Below, in pieces: positions 13,464 to 22,491 of a stretch of DNA of 64,000 nt (position 1 is its first letter; every line of letters begins with the position of its first letter). A program made the translations under genes and the position numbers. The stretch is taken from positions 806,001 through 870,000 of the forward strand of contig NZ_JAFQ01000004.1 in NCBI RefSeq assembly GCF_000526215.1, given 5' to 3'. The notes beneath the pieces were generated by a model that saw nothing but the letters and a program-made list of their open reading frames with translations, was not told where the DNA came from and made no database searches. The DNA is from Nocardia sp. BMG51109 (GTDB taxonomy: Bacteria > Actinomycetota > Actinomycetes > Mycobacteriales > Mycobacteriaceae).

Positions 13464-14747
13464 TCATTGTCCGGCCGCCGGGCCGTCGCCGTCGGCGGTC
13501 CGGCCGGTGGGCGTGCGGCCGCTGCGACATCGCTGCGCGGCCTCGTGCAGTTCGGCGGCGGCCTCGGGGGTGACCGCGTGCGCGGCGGCCAGCCTCAGCA
13601 GATCGACCGCGACGGAACGGATCTGTGGATCGGCCAGGCCGCAGCGGGCCGCCTCCAGCCACTGATCGGCGACCGGGGCGGCCACCTCGGTCGCCTCGGC
13701 GACGACCGCCGGTGCCGACATCAGCGCCTCCAGCGCGTGTATCGGCACGCTCCATGTCTTCTCCGGCTGCGCGTCCAGGTAGCGCACCTCCAGATGTCCC
13801 GCAGCACGCACCGGCGGGAACATCGTGCTCAGGTGATAATCCAGATCCGCCGTTTCCGGACGGCGCCCGATCTCGTCGTCCAGGGCGCCGCACAGCCAGT
13901 CGGCGAAGGTTGCGCCGGGCGGGGCGGCCCAGTCGCCGGGTCCGTCGGTCCGCACGCACAGCAGCGGAACGTCCAGAACCCAGCGGCTGTATTCGGCCAC
14001 CGGATCCGACCACTGCCGCACCGACGGGCGGGTGCGCGAATGATCGAGCCGCAGCCAGGCCCGCATCCGCTGCGAGGCCCACGCACCGGCCGGGGCGCCG
14101 TGCAGATCCGGGGAGCAGGCGAAGGCGGCCACCAGGGCGGGCCCCATGCTGTACAGCGCAGTCCAGCGGGCCGACACCTCGGCCCGGTCGGCACCCGCGT
14201 CGAGGCTCACCTGCGTGGCGGCGGTATTGCACATCATCAGCCTGCCGAACGGGCCGATCCCGTCGAAACAGCGCTCCATCGCCTGATAGCGCGGCAGTTG
14301 CAGCACGCGGGCCGGGGAGCGGGCGGCGTCGGCGGCGGCGGAGACGAGCCGAATGGACCGGGTGAGCAGCAGCTTCTCCAGCAGATGCTTATCCGCGCGA
14401 AGGCGCTCACAGAGTTCGGCCGCGGCCCCGAACGGGGCGCTGGACAATTCGATCTGACCACCGGGTTCGAGGGTGACCCGGCTGCCCCCGGGCAGCGGCA
14501 GGGCCGGCGATTCGGGGGCGACGGACCGTGGCGCATAGGGTCCGAGAGCGTCCACGAGCGGCGGTAGCTCGGGACGCGCGCCCGGCGCCGACGACCCACC
14601 CTGCCCGGTGAGCCACTCGAGTTCGGCGCCGATCAGCGCCGGGGGGCCTTGTTTGAAGCAGACGCCGCCGACATACGCCTCGGCGGCGGCCCGGGAAGAT
14701 AACTCGGCGCCCGCACCGATCGGGGCCCGTACCGCTGTCATTGCCAT
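13464..14747 (-). CDS. egtA: Glutamate-cysteine ligase EgtA
   Basis: EgtA supplies gamma-glutamylcysteine to EgtB. The 427-residue protein has the GCS2-type features IGAELEWL, LEPGGQIELSSAPF, MMCNTAATQVSLDAG and HLEVRYLDAQP. The start is supported by GGAGGG seven bases upstream of the ATG. It is the first gene of the egtABCD unit, 28 bp ahead of egtB, and diverges from egtE across a 276-bp region that contains short inverted repeats of the type CCGGGA/TCCCGG near 14,940. An internal Ala-rich segment near the C-terminus looks like a linker. Confidence 0.95.
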   Translation of the reverse strand: MAMTAVRAPIGAGAELSSRAAAEAYVGGVCFKQGPPALIGAELEWLTGQGGSSAPGARPELPPLVDALGPYAPRSVAPESPALPLPGGSRVTLEPGGQIELSSAPFGAAAELCERLRADKHLLEKLLLTRSIRLVSAAADAARSPARVLQLPRYQAMERCFDGIGPFGRLMMCNTAATQVSLDAGADRAEVSARWTALYSMGPALVAAFACSPDLHGAPAGAWASQRMRAWLRLDHSRTRPSVRQWSDPVAEYSRWVLDVPLLCVRTDGPGDWAAPPGATFADWLCGALDDEIGRRPETADLDYHLSTMFPPVRAAGHLEVRYLDAQPEKTWSVPIHALEALMSAPAVVAEATEVAAPVADQWLEAARCGLADPQIRSVAVDLLRLAAAHAVTPEAAAELHEAAQRCRSGRTPTGRTADGDGPAAGQ

Positions 14748-15023
14748 ACCAACCCTCCGCTCTGCGACGGCCGAACATTCGGCCCGCCGCAGCCGTGCCG
14801 CCGATAGCCGTGCGACGGAGGGGCAAGCGCCACCTTCCGCCGACTCGCCCCAGAGTAGCCGGGGACACCGACAAGAAATCTGAAAAAATGATGACGACCG
14901 CCCGACAACCGTCCTCTACCAGGATGAACCCGATACCGGTCCGGGACGGTCGTCCCGGTTCCGGGACGGCGGAGCACCCGTCATCCGGTCACGGGATTCC
15001 CGTGGTCTTCTATCGTCGGTGAG

Positions 15024-16220
15024 GTGCTGGATCAGATTCGCCTCCGTGCCGACATCGCCGCCTACGCCGACACCTCCCGTCCCTCGCCGGTGTTCCTCGA
15101 CAGCGCCGGTTCGTCGCTGCCGCCCCGCATCGTGCTGGACACGATGGCCGGCCACCTCCGCCGGGAGGCCGAGGTCGGCGGCTACCGGGCGGCCGGCGAA
15201 CGGCTCGACGACCTGGCGGCGGTGAAATCCGCGATCGGCGCCCTGATCAACGCCGATCCGGCGGGAATCGCCCTGAGCGACAGCGCAAGCCGGTCCTGGG
15301 CCGACTTCTTCTACGCCGTCCCGCTGTCCCCCGGCGACCGGATCCTGCTGTCGGGTGCGGACTACGCCAGCAACGCCGTCGCGGCCCTGCAGCGCGCCCG
15401 GGCCACCGGTGCCACGGTCGAGCCGATCCCCAGCGACCCGACCGGGCAGATCGATCTCGACGCCCTGGCCGACCTGGTCGACGAGCGGGTGCGGCTGGTG
15501 TCGCTGCTGCACGCGCCCACCAACGGCGGCCTGGTCAATCCCGTCGCCGAGGCCACGGCGATCGCGCATCGCGCGGGCGCCCTGGTGCTGCTGGACGCCT
15601 GCCAGTCGACAGGCCAGCTCCCGATCGACGTCGCGGCGTTCGGCGTGGACGCACTGTCGGCGACCGGCCGGAAATGGCTGCGCGGTCCGCGCGGCACCGG
15701 ATTCCTCTATGTGCGACCGGAACTGGCCGCGACCATGGAACCGTCACACCTCGATCTGCACAGCGCCGCCTGGACCGGGCCGCAGGAGTATCGCCTGGCG
15801 GCCGGCGCCACCCGGTTCGAATTCTGGGAGCACGACGTCGCCGCCCGGCTGGGTCTCGGGGCGGCCGTGCGCTATCTGCTCGATCTGGGCCCCGGCAGTG
15901 TCTACGCCGCCATCGCGGACCATGCCGGATACCTGCGTAAGACGCTGCCGCAGATCGCCGGTGTCACGGTGCGCGATCTCGGCACCCGGCACAGCGGCAT
16001 CGTCTCGTTCACCGTCGACGGCGTGCCTCCGCCCGAGGTCCGCGATCGCCTGCGCGAGCACGACATCACCGTCACCGTCAGCCACCGCGGCTCGACCCTG
16101 CTCGACATGTCGGCACGCGACCTGGACGCGGTGGTCCGCGCCTCACCGCACTGCTTCGTCACCACGGCAGAACTCGACCGCTTCCTCGACGCCGTCGAGG
16201 CGATCAGCGCCGGACGCTAG
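15024..16220 (+). CDS. egtE: Class V aminotransferase-fold PLP enzyme, ergothioneine lyase EgtE
   Basis: EgtE is the PLP-dependent C-S lyase that finishes ergothioneine. The 398-residue protein has the class V fold: VFLDSAGSSLPP at the N-terminus, LVLLDACQSTGQLPIDV, and SATGRKWLRGPRGTGFLYV, which contains the PLP lysine. The GTG start (encoding MLDQIRLRAD) is assigned from the domain start. It is transcribed away from egtA. A role as EgtE rather than a cysteine desulfurase is inferred from this context. It converges on pth with only 14 bp between the stop codons. Confidence 0.88.
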   Translation: MLDQIRLRADIAAYADTSRPSPVFLDSAGSSLPPRIVLDTMAGHLRREAEVGGYRAAGERLDDLAAVKSAIGALINADPAGIALSDSASRSWADFFYAVPLSPGDRILLSGADYASNAVAALQRARATGATVEPIPSDPTGQIDLDALADLVDERVRLVSLLHAPTNGGLVNPVAEATAIAHRAGALVLLDACQSTGQLPIDVAAFGVDALSATGRKWLRGPRGTGFLYVRPELAATMEPSHLDLHSAAWTGPQEYRLAAGATRFEFWEHDVAARLGLGAAVRYLLDLGPGSVYAAIADHAGYLRKTLPQIAGVTVRDLGTRHSGIVSFTVDGVPPPEVRDRLREHDITVTVSHRGSTLLDMSARDLDAVVRASPHCFVTTAELDRFLDAVEAISAGR

Positions 16221-16234
16221 CGCCGGACGCCGGC

Positions 16235-16831
16235 TCAGTGCACGTGGTTCTGTGCCGTTTCCAGGCCGGCCTTCAACAGCAGCTCGACGGCGTCGGCGGC
16301 CTGTTCGACCAGGACCGGGACCTCCTTGCGCTCCACCGACGAGAACGGCTTCAGCACATAGTCCGCCGGATCCTGGCGGCCGGGAGGCCGGCCGATGCCG
16401 AACCGCACCCGCACATAGTCCTTGGTGGTCAGTGCGCTGGACACCGACCGTAGCCCGTTGTGCCCGCCCTCGCCGCCACCGCGCTTGAGCCGGAGGGTGC
16501 CGAACGGCAGATCCAGCTCGTCGTGCACGACGATCACCTCGGCCGGCGGTACCGAGAAGAACCGTGCCAGGGCGGCGACCGGCCGCCCCGACACGTTCAT
16601 ATAGCTGCGCGGCTTGGCGATCAGCACCTTGCGCCCGTCGAGCCGGGCCTCCAGCAGGTCGGCGCCGGACTTCTTGTGCACGGTGAAACGCCCGCCGACC
16701 CGCCCCGCCAGCACATCGGCGACGAGGAAACCGACATTGTGCCGGGTGCGCTCGTATTCGGTGCCCGGATTGCCCAGGCCGACGACGAGCACGGGCTCCG
16801 ACCGCTCCGGGCGGACGTTCGACTCGGTCAT
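16235..16831 (-). CDS. pth: Peptidyl-tRNA hydrolase
   Basis: Pth releases tRNA from stalled peptidyl-tRNA. The 198-residue protein has [20 protein letters not shown], with the catalytic His in TRHNVG, then [21 protein letters not shown] and [12 protein letters not shown]. It has the normal family length. It lies 21 bp downstream of rplY, the same pairing as in mycobacteria (Rv1014c-Rv1015c), and is very probably co-transcribed with it. Confidence 0.97.
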   Translation of the reverse strand: MTESNVRPERSEPVLVVGLGNPGTEYERTRHNVGFLVADVLAGRVGGRFTVHKKSGADLLEARLDGRKVLIAKPRSYMNVSGRPVAALARFFSVPPAEVIVVHDELDLPFGTLRLKRGGGEGGHNGLRSVSSALTTKDYVRVRFGIGRPPGRQDPADYVLKPFSSVERKEVPVLVEQAADAVELLLKAGLETAQNHVH

Positions 16832-16852
16832 CGATACCGTTGCGCGGCGGCG

Positions 16853-17452
16853 TTATTCGCCCGCGCCCTCGGCCTCACCCTCGACCTCGGCCTCGGTCTC
16901 CTCGGCCGTCGGCGCGTTGATGATGTTGACCACCAGCTGCTCGGGATCGCCCGCCAGGGTCACGCCCTTCGGCAGCGTGATCTCACCGGCGGTGATCTGG
17001 GTGCCGGCCTCGATGTTCTCGACGGAGACCTCGATCTGCTCGGGCAGGTTCAGCGCGTCGGCCTCGATGGACAGCGAGGTCGCCTCCTGGGTGACCAGGG
17101 TGCCCGGACCGGCCTCGCCGGACAGCGTGACGTGCACGTCGGCGACGACCTTCTCACCGCGCTTGACGGTCAGCAGGTCGGCGTGCTCGATGTAGCGACG
17201 GATCGGGTGCACGACAACGGATTTGGTCAGCGCGAGCTGCTTCTTGCCCTCGATCTCGAGGTTGATCACCGCATTGGTGCCGTGCTGGCGCAGGATGGCG
17301 GCGAAGGCCTGTGCGTCGACCGAGACGTGCTTCGGCGCCTCGCCGTGGCCGTACAGCACAGCGGGCACGTTGCCGGCCCGGCGGGTGCGGCGCGCGGCGC
17401 CCTTGCCGAACTCGGTGCGTACGGTGGCTTCGAGAAGGCTGACATCGGACAT
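16853..17452 (-). CDS. rplY: 50S ribosomal protein L25 (general stress protein Ctc type)
   Basis: Binds 5S rRNA in the large subunit. The 199-residue product is the long, two-domain Ctc form. The N-terminal L25 domain contains [27 protein letters not shown] in successive segments. The C-terminal TL5-like beta domain contains [16 protein letters not shown] and [18 protein letters not shown]. An acidic Glu/Ala-rich tail follows, as in other actinobacterial Ctc proteins. The start is the ATG encoding [12 protein letters not shown]. Confidence 0.96.
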   Translation of the reverse strand: MSDVSLLEATVRTEFGKGAARRTRRAGNVPAVLYGHGEAPKHVSVDAQAFAAILRQHGTNAVINLEIEGKKQLALTKSVVVHPIRRYIEHADLLTVKRGEKVVADVHVTLSGEAGPGTLVTQEATSLSIEADALNLPEQIEVSVENIEAGTQITAGEITLPKGVTLAGDPEQLVVNIINAPTAEETEAEVEGEAEGAGE

Positions 17453-17730
17453 GACTGATGAACTCCTACGGCTCTCCGGGCGGTCTGCATCACTGGCCAG
17501 GGGCTGGTTCCTGGCTAGGGGGTCTGCTCGTCGGGCGACGACCGAACGAGGACGGCCGGAAGCCGGGCCACGTCGATCACGGTGTGCACAAGTGCCTCAC
17601 CCTCGCCGAGACAACCTGAAGAGAGTAGCACGCGCACAGGTGGCCCCCGACACCGGCACCCCTGCTCACCGAGGCCGTGATCGGTCGGGCCGCCCGGCGG
17701 ACAGCGGCAGTGTATCGGCCGGCACTCCTC

Positions 17731-17770
17731 GGCGCAGTATTGCTCGGCTCGGCGCAGTATTGCTCGGCCC
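17731..17770. repeat. Two-copy 20-bp tandem repeat in the prfC leader
   Basis: GGCGCAGTATTGCTCGGCTC is followed directly by a second copy differing at one base. It lies in the roughly 420-bp gene-free stretch between the divergent rplY and prfC starts, about 105-145 bp before the prfC start codon. No gene or other clear element was seen in the rest of this stretch. Its function is unknown. Confidence 0.75.
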
Positions 17771-17874
17771 GCCGGGACCACACCGGCGCAACCGAGCAGG
17801 GCGCGACGGACCCGCCGGGCCTCGTTCGAGTACTCTGGAGCGGTTGCCGATCCCGCCTACGAGGAGCTCCCGCC

Positions 17875-19491
17875 TTGAACTCTCCCACTGCCAGCGCGAC
17901 CGCGCCCGGGTTGGCCGAGGAGGTGGCACGGCGGCGCACATTCGCGGTGATCTCGCACCCCGACGCCGGTAAATCCACGCTCACCGAGGCCCTGGCGCTG
18001 CACGCCAAGGTGATCGCCGAGGCCGGCGCGATCCACGGCAAGGCCGGCCGCCGGTCCACCGTCTCGGACTGGATGGAGATGGAGAAGGCGCGCGGCATCT
18101 CGGTGAGTTCGACCGCGCTGCAGTTCGAGTACGGCGGCTGCGTGATCAACCTGGTCGACACCCCCGGCCACTCGGACTTCTCCGAGGACACCTACCGCGT
18201 GCTGACCGCCGTCGACGCCGCGGTCATGCTCATCGACGCCGCCAAGGGCCTGGAGCCGCAGACGCTGAAGCTGTTCCAGGTGTGCCGCCACCGCGGCATC
18301 CCGGTCATCACCGTGATCAACAAATGGGACCGCCCGGGCCGCGCCCCGCTCGAGCTGCTCGACGAGATCAGCGAGCGCATCGGCCTGACGCCCACTCCGC
18401 TGTACCTGCCGGTCGGCATCGCCGGCGACTTCCGCGGCCTGCTGCGCCGTGGCGCCGACGGCGAGGCCACCGAATACGTCCACTTCGTCCGCACGGCCGG
18501 CGGCGCCACCATCGCGCCGGAGGAGACCTTCACCCCGGAGCAGGCGGCCGAACGCGAATCCGAGGTGTGGACGACGGCGGCCGAGGAGAGCGAACTGCTG
18601 TCGGCCACCGGTCAGGACCACGACCAGGAGCTGTTCCTGGCGGGCCAGACCTCGCCGGTCATCTACGCCTCGGCGATGCTGAACTTCGGGGTGCGCCAGC
18701 TGCTGGACGCCCTGGTGGCCCTGGCGCCCGCGCCCGGCCCGCGCGACGACGTCGACGGCCACCCGCGCGATCCGCGGGAATCCTTCAGCGCCGTGGTCTT
18801 CAAGGTGCAGGCCGGAATGGACAGCGCGCACCGCGATCGGCTGGCGTTCATGCGCATCGTGTCCGGCGAGTTCGAGCGCGGGATGGTGGTCACGCACGCC
18901 CAGACCGGTAAGCCCTTCGCCACCAAGTACGCGCTGACCGTCTTCGGCCGCGAGCGGGCCACCGTCGACACGGCCTATCCGGGCGATGTGGTCGGCCTGG
19001 TGAACGCGACCGCGCTCGCCCCGGGCCACACCCTGTTCACGGGGAGGAAGGTGCAGTTTCCGCCGATCCCGTCGTTCGCCCCCGAACACTTCGCCGCCCT
19101 GCGCGCCCGCAGCGCCGGTAAGTACAAGCAGTTCCGCAAGGCCATCGACCAGCTGGATTCCGAGGGCGTCGTGCAGGTGCTGCGCAACGACACCCGCGGC
19201 GACGCCTCGCCGGTGCTGGCCGCGGTGGGGCCCATGCAGTTCGAGGTGGTCACCGCCCGCATGCAAGGCGAATACACCGTCGAGACCCAGCTCGACAATC
19301 TGCCCTATCAGCTGGCCCGCCGCACCGACGCCGCGTCCGCGCCGGAACTGGACCGCCAGCGCGGCGTGGAGGTCTTCACCCGCACCGACGGCGCGATCCT
19401 CGCGCTGTTCAGCGACAAGTGGCGGCTGCAGTACATCAGCAAGGAAATGCCCGAGCTGACCCTCGAGCCCCTGGTGGCCACCGCGGATTAG
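17875..19491 (+). CDS. prfC: Peptide chain release factor 3
   Basis: RF3 is the GTPase that recycles RF1/RF2. The 538-residue protein has the translational-GTPase motifs: G1 SHPDAGKSTLTEA, G2 region RGISVSSTALQF, G3 DTPGHSDFSEDTYR, G4 INKWDR. It has the RF3-type C-terminal domains with VGPMQFEVV. The start is assigned to TTG (then AACTCTCCC), because it follows GAGGAG at a normal distance and gives the usual length; an upstream in-frame ATG would add 66 unrelated residues across the tandem repeat. Confidence 0.94.
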   Translation: MNSPTASATAPGLAEEVARRRTFAVISHPDAGKSTLTEALALHAKVIAEAGAIHGKAGRRSTVSDWMEMEKARGISVSSTALQFEYGGCVINLVDTPGHSDFSEDTYRVLTAVDAAVMLIDAAKGLEPQTLKLFQVCRHRGIPVITVINKWDRPGRAPLELLDEISERIGLTPTPLYLPVGIAGDFRGLLRRGADGEATEYVHFVRTAGGATIAPEETFTPEQAAERESEVWTTAAEESELLSATGQDHDQELFLAGQTSPVIYASAMLNFGVRQLLDALVALAPAPGPRDDVDGHPRDPRESFSAVVFKVQAGMDSAHRDRLAFMRIVSGEFERGMVVTHAQTGKPFATKYALTVFGRERATVDTAYPGDVVGLVNATALAPGHTLFTGRKVQFPPIPSFAPEHFAALRARSAGKYKQFRKAIDQLDSEGVVQVLRNDTRGDASPVLAAVGPMQFEVVTARMQGEYTVETQLDNLPYQLARRTDAASAPELDRQRGVEVFTRTDGAILALFSDKWRLQYISKEMPELTLEPLVATAD

Positions 19492-19505
19492 GGCGGATCA
19501 GGCCG

Positions 19506-20036
19506 CTACCCCATCGTCTCGGCGGAGTCCGGGGGCGGCGGGGTGTTCTCCGGCCCGGGCGCCATGCCGGGTTCGCGGGCGAGCAGGCCCCAGCGGTTGG
19601 AGGTCATCCGCAGGCTGGGCAGGTCGGACAGCGACAGCACGACCTCGTAGGTGCGTTCGTAGCCGGTGTGGGTGATCCGCCACTGCCCGTCGTCGCACCT
19701 CTGGTAGCGGTCGTGGTAGAAGGCCGCGCCGCGCAGCAGCATGTTGTGGCCGGGGATGAGGACGGTGTCGGCCAGATACCAGGTGCCGGTCGCGGTATCG
19801 CCCTCGACGTCGATCTCCGGGTGGTCACAGCGATGTTCGGTGATCACGTGCGGGCCGAGCGTATTGCGCATGAACGCCAGGAACGCGTCACGCGATTCGA
19901 ACTGCAGATACTCGCTGTAAGTCGCCGTCGCCTCGGGAATCATGGTGTCGGCGAAATCATCCCAGGACTTGGTGTCGAGTGCCCGCAGGTACCGGAACTT
20001 CAGCCGGCTGATCGCGGAGACGGCGTCGGAATCCAT
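19506..20036 (-). CDS. NTF2-like / SnoaL-type protein
   Basis: A 176-residue protein of the nuclear-transport-factor-2-like fold. It shows the N-terminal helix AISRLKFRYLRALDTKSWDDF, FESRDAFLAFM, HRCDHPEIDVEGDTATGTWYL, GAAFYHDRYQRCDDGQWRITHTGYERTYE in successive strands, and a Pro-rich tail. Members include SnoaL cyclases and dehydratase-like proteins, but catalytic residues cannot be assigned here, so the substrate is unknown. The chosen start is the ATG encoding MDSDAVSA; a longer in-frame start reaches into the neighbouring gene. It converges on prfC with a 14-bp gap. Confidence 0.82.
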   Translation of the reverse strand: MDSDAVSAISRLKFRYLRALDTKSWDDFADTMIPEATATYSEYLQFESRDAFLAFMRNTLGPHVITEHRCDHPEIDVEGDTATGTWYLADTVLIPGHNMLLRGAAFYHDRYQRCDDGQWRITHTGYERTYEVVLSLSDLPSLRMTSNRWGLLAREPGMAPGPENTPPPPDSAETMG

Positions 20037-20109
20037 AACTCCACAATCCCACCCGAAAGGGCGATTCTTCGCGTATCGGCAAATCTGTATCGGATTGCTA
20101 TCGGACGCG

Positions 20110-20994
20110 TTACGAGCCGTTGATGGAGAAGCAGGTGTGGCAGAAGTCCTCACCGAACTCGGTCAATCGCAGGCTCTTTCGCACGATCTTCGGCACCCGC
20201 CCGGCCCGCTTGAGCGCCGTCTCCACCACCGGCTGCACCTCGAGCACCATGTAGCGGCTCAGCACCACCGGATCGTCGGAGCTCAGCAGCAGTCCGAGCC
20301 GGTTCAGGTTGATCAGGTACAGCCGGGCCCGGTCCGGGTAGCGCACGCCGGCCTGCTCCGGTACCGAGGTCAGATCGCCGGACACCAGCTCCGACCCGAT
20401 GCCCAGCGGGCGGTTGGTGCGCACGTCGACCGACGGCTGCGGGCCGTTGAGGGCCATGAACCGCAGGATGCGGGCCTCGTCGGGGGCGAGCTGGTCGAGG
20501 ATGCGGTCGTAGGCCGGATGCACGTCCTCGGTGAAGTACACATCCGCCGACCGGGCCAGCAGCGCATCGCCGCGGCGGCGCAGGTCGTCCAGGGTGGACG
20601 ACCGGACGTAGCCGCCCGGGATGACGTGCTGCTGCGGCGGCGGATGACCGTTCGTCGTCGGGACGTAACTGACGATCTCGCGCACCGACCCCTCGGTGAC
20701 GCCGAGGATGTTGCGGGCCACCGACTGCAGGGCCGCACCGGCCCGCTCGGCGATATCGGCGGAGGACTCGCCGCTGAGTGCGGCCTGGGTGATCTCCCTG
20801 GTGACCTCGTACGTGGTGCCGACCGCCCACTGCCCGCTGCGGACCGCGGTGCCGGCGGCCAGGCCGGCGGCACGGAAGACACCGCGAATCAGCCGGGCCT
20901 CGTTGCTGATCTGCCGCTGCTCCACATCCGAGCTGCGTTCCACGGCGCGGGAACCGGGTCGGACCACATTCCGGCCGGTCCTGTCGTCTGCCAC
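20110..20994 (-). CDS. DUF4393 (Abi-alpha-like) protein, copy 1
   Basis: A 294-residue protein with a GTG start. The N-terminal half has a hydrophobic Ala/Gly-rich segment (IRGVFRAAGLAAGTAVRSGQ) that could contact a membrane. The conserved C-terminal half has DQLAPDEARILRFMALNG, PQPSVDVRTNRPLG, YLINLNRLGLLLSSDDPV and LTEFGEDFCHTCF. This matches DUF4393, a family that includes Abi-alpha, named after abortive-infection genes, though a defence role for this protein is unproven. It is divergent from the DUF445 gene, across 174 bp, and paralogous to the protein encoded beyond it. Confidence 0.8.
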   Translation of the reverse strand: MADDRTGRNVVRPGSRAVERSSDVEQRQISNEARLIRGVFRAAGLAAGTAVRSGQWAVGTTYEVTREITQAALSGESSADIAERAGAALQSVARNILGVTEGSVREIVSYVPTTNGHPPPQQHVIPGGYVRSSTLDDLRRRGDALLARSADVYFTEDVHPAYDRILDQLAPDEARILRFMALNGPQPSVDVRTNRPLGIGSELVSGDLTSVPEQAGVRYPDRARLYLINLNRLGLLLSSDDPVVLSRYMVLEVQPVVETALKRAGRVPKIVRKSLRLTEFGEDFCHTCFSINGS

Positions 20995-21168
20995 GTTTTA
21001 CTCCGATGATTTCGCTGGATGAGCGGGCGTTGGTTCACATTATTGCCGCTGCGGTGGTGATCGTCATTTTTTCTGAATCCACAGTAAGGTCCACCCCGCC
21101 GACGGGGTACGTTGAGGTGCCGGTGAGGCGGCGATCGCCGGTTGTGTGGGGTCTGCAGGAGGGTGCCC

Positions 21169-22491
21169 GTGCTAGACAGTATTTTCGGGATACACCCGAC
21201 CATCCTGGCGGAATTGATCACGATACCCCTGTTCACCGGCATCATCGGTTACATCACCAACTGGACCGGCGTCCTGATGCTGTTCAAGCCGGTGTACTTC
21301 CACGGTGTGCGGGTGCCCGGCCTGCGGTGGCTGTTTCCCTACCTGCCCAAGCGAATTCAGGTGCTGCCGCTGTTGCAGTACGACGGCCGGGCCGGCTGGC
21401 AGGGCATCGTGCCCTCGCGCGCGGACAAGATGGCCTCGATCGCCGTCGACAAGGGGCTGTCCAAGCTCGGCAGCGTCGCCGACTTCTATCGCGAGCTGGA
21501 ACCCGACGCGCTCGCCGAACATCTCGCCGCCATCGCCGACGAGCAGATCCGCGACATCGTCGAGGAGATCGCGGTGCGCGAGCATCCGCAGCTCTGGTAC
21601 AACCTGCCCGCCCAGCTGCGCGAGGTGGTGCACCAGCGGGTGCGCCAGCAGCTGCCCGACATCCTGCGGGAGCTGACGCAGGAGCTGGGCAGCAATATCG
21701 AGCAGCTGCTCGACGTCAAGTCGATGGTCATCCGCTATTTCCAGTCCCGGCCGCAGCTGCTGAACATGGTGTTCCAGGTGCTGGGCGCCAAGGAGCTGCG
21801 GTTCATGCAGAACTTCGGCCTCTACTTCGGCGCACCGATGGGCCTGGTGCTGGTCGCCGTCCTGCATCTGACGCACTGGCCGGCGCTGGCGGTGCTGCCG
21901 CTGGGCGGGGTGGTCATCGGCTGGGTGGTGAACTGGGTCGGCATCAATCTGATCTTCGTACCCGCGTATCCCAAGTGGTGGTGCCCGTGGCGGCAGGGGC
22001 TGCTGATCAAGCGTCAGCCCGAGATCACGCACGGGTACGCGGATCTGGTGGCCAGCCAGGTCATCACCGTCTCGAATGTCGGGGACGAGCTGCTCAACGG
22101 ACCGCGGTCGGATCGCACCATGCAGGTGCTCGAGGAGACCCTGCGCCCGGCCACGGACCGGGCGCTGGGCCCGGCGCGCGGCGCGCTGAAGTTCATGATC
22201 GGCAGTCGCGACTACGAGACCCTGCAGACCCGATTCGCCGACGCCGGTAAGAGTCTCGCGCCGGCCGCGTTCGCCGATCCGGCGTTCAACGCGCAGCAGA
22301 GCAAGAACGTCAGCCAGTACATCGCCAAACAGATGGCGGCGCTGCCGCCGGAGGACTTCGTGGAGATGCTGCGGTCGGCCATCAAACAGGACGAATGGCT
22401 CTTGTTTTTACACGGCGGCGTGTTGGGTCTGTTCGCCGGTTACGCTCATCTCCTGATCTTCGGAACGGAGATAGCGACGCGATGGGTGTGA
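21169..22491 (+). CDS. DUF445 family membrane protein
   Basis: A 440-residue protein. The N-terminal hydrophobic segment (ITIPLFTGIIGYITNWTGVLML) and the one at about residues 225-265 (GLVLVAVLHLTHWPALAVLPLGG then GWVVNWVGINLIFVPAY) share the N-W-x-G pattern typical of DUF445 (YheB-like). A third segment lies at the C-terminus (LFLHGGVLGLFAGYAHLLIF). Between them lie amphipathic helices. The GTG start is six bases after AGGAGGG. The stop overlaps the start of the second DUF4393 gene by 10 bases, indicating coupled expression. The role is unknown. Confidence 0.83.
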   Translation: MLDSIFGIHPTILAELITIPLFTGIIGYITNWTGVLMLFKPVYFHGVRVPGLRWLFPYLPKRIQVLPLLQYDGRAGWQGIVPSRADKMASIAVDKGLSKLGSVADFYRELEPDALAEHLAAIADEQIRDIVEEIAVREHPQLWYNLPAQLREVVHQRVRQQLPDILRELTQELGSNIEQLLDVKSMVIRYFQSRPQLLNMVFQVLGAKELRFMQNFGLYFGAPMGLVLVAVLHLTHWPALAVLPLGGVVIGWVVNWVGINLIFVPAYPKWWCPWRQGLLIKRQPEITHGYADLVASQVITVSNVGDELLNGPRSDRTMQVLEETLRPATDRALGPARGALKFMIGSRDYETLQTRFADAGKSLAPAAFADPAFNAQQSKNVSQYIAKQMAALPPEDFVEMLRSAIKQDEWLLFLHGGVLGLFAGYAHLLIFGTEIATRWV

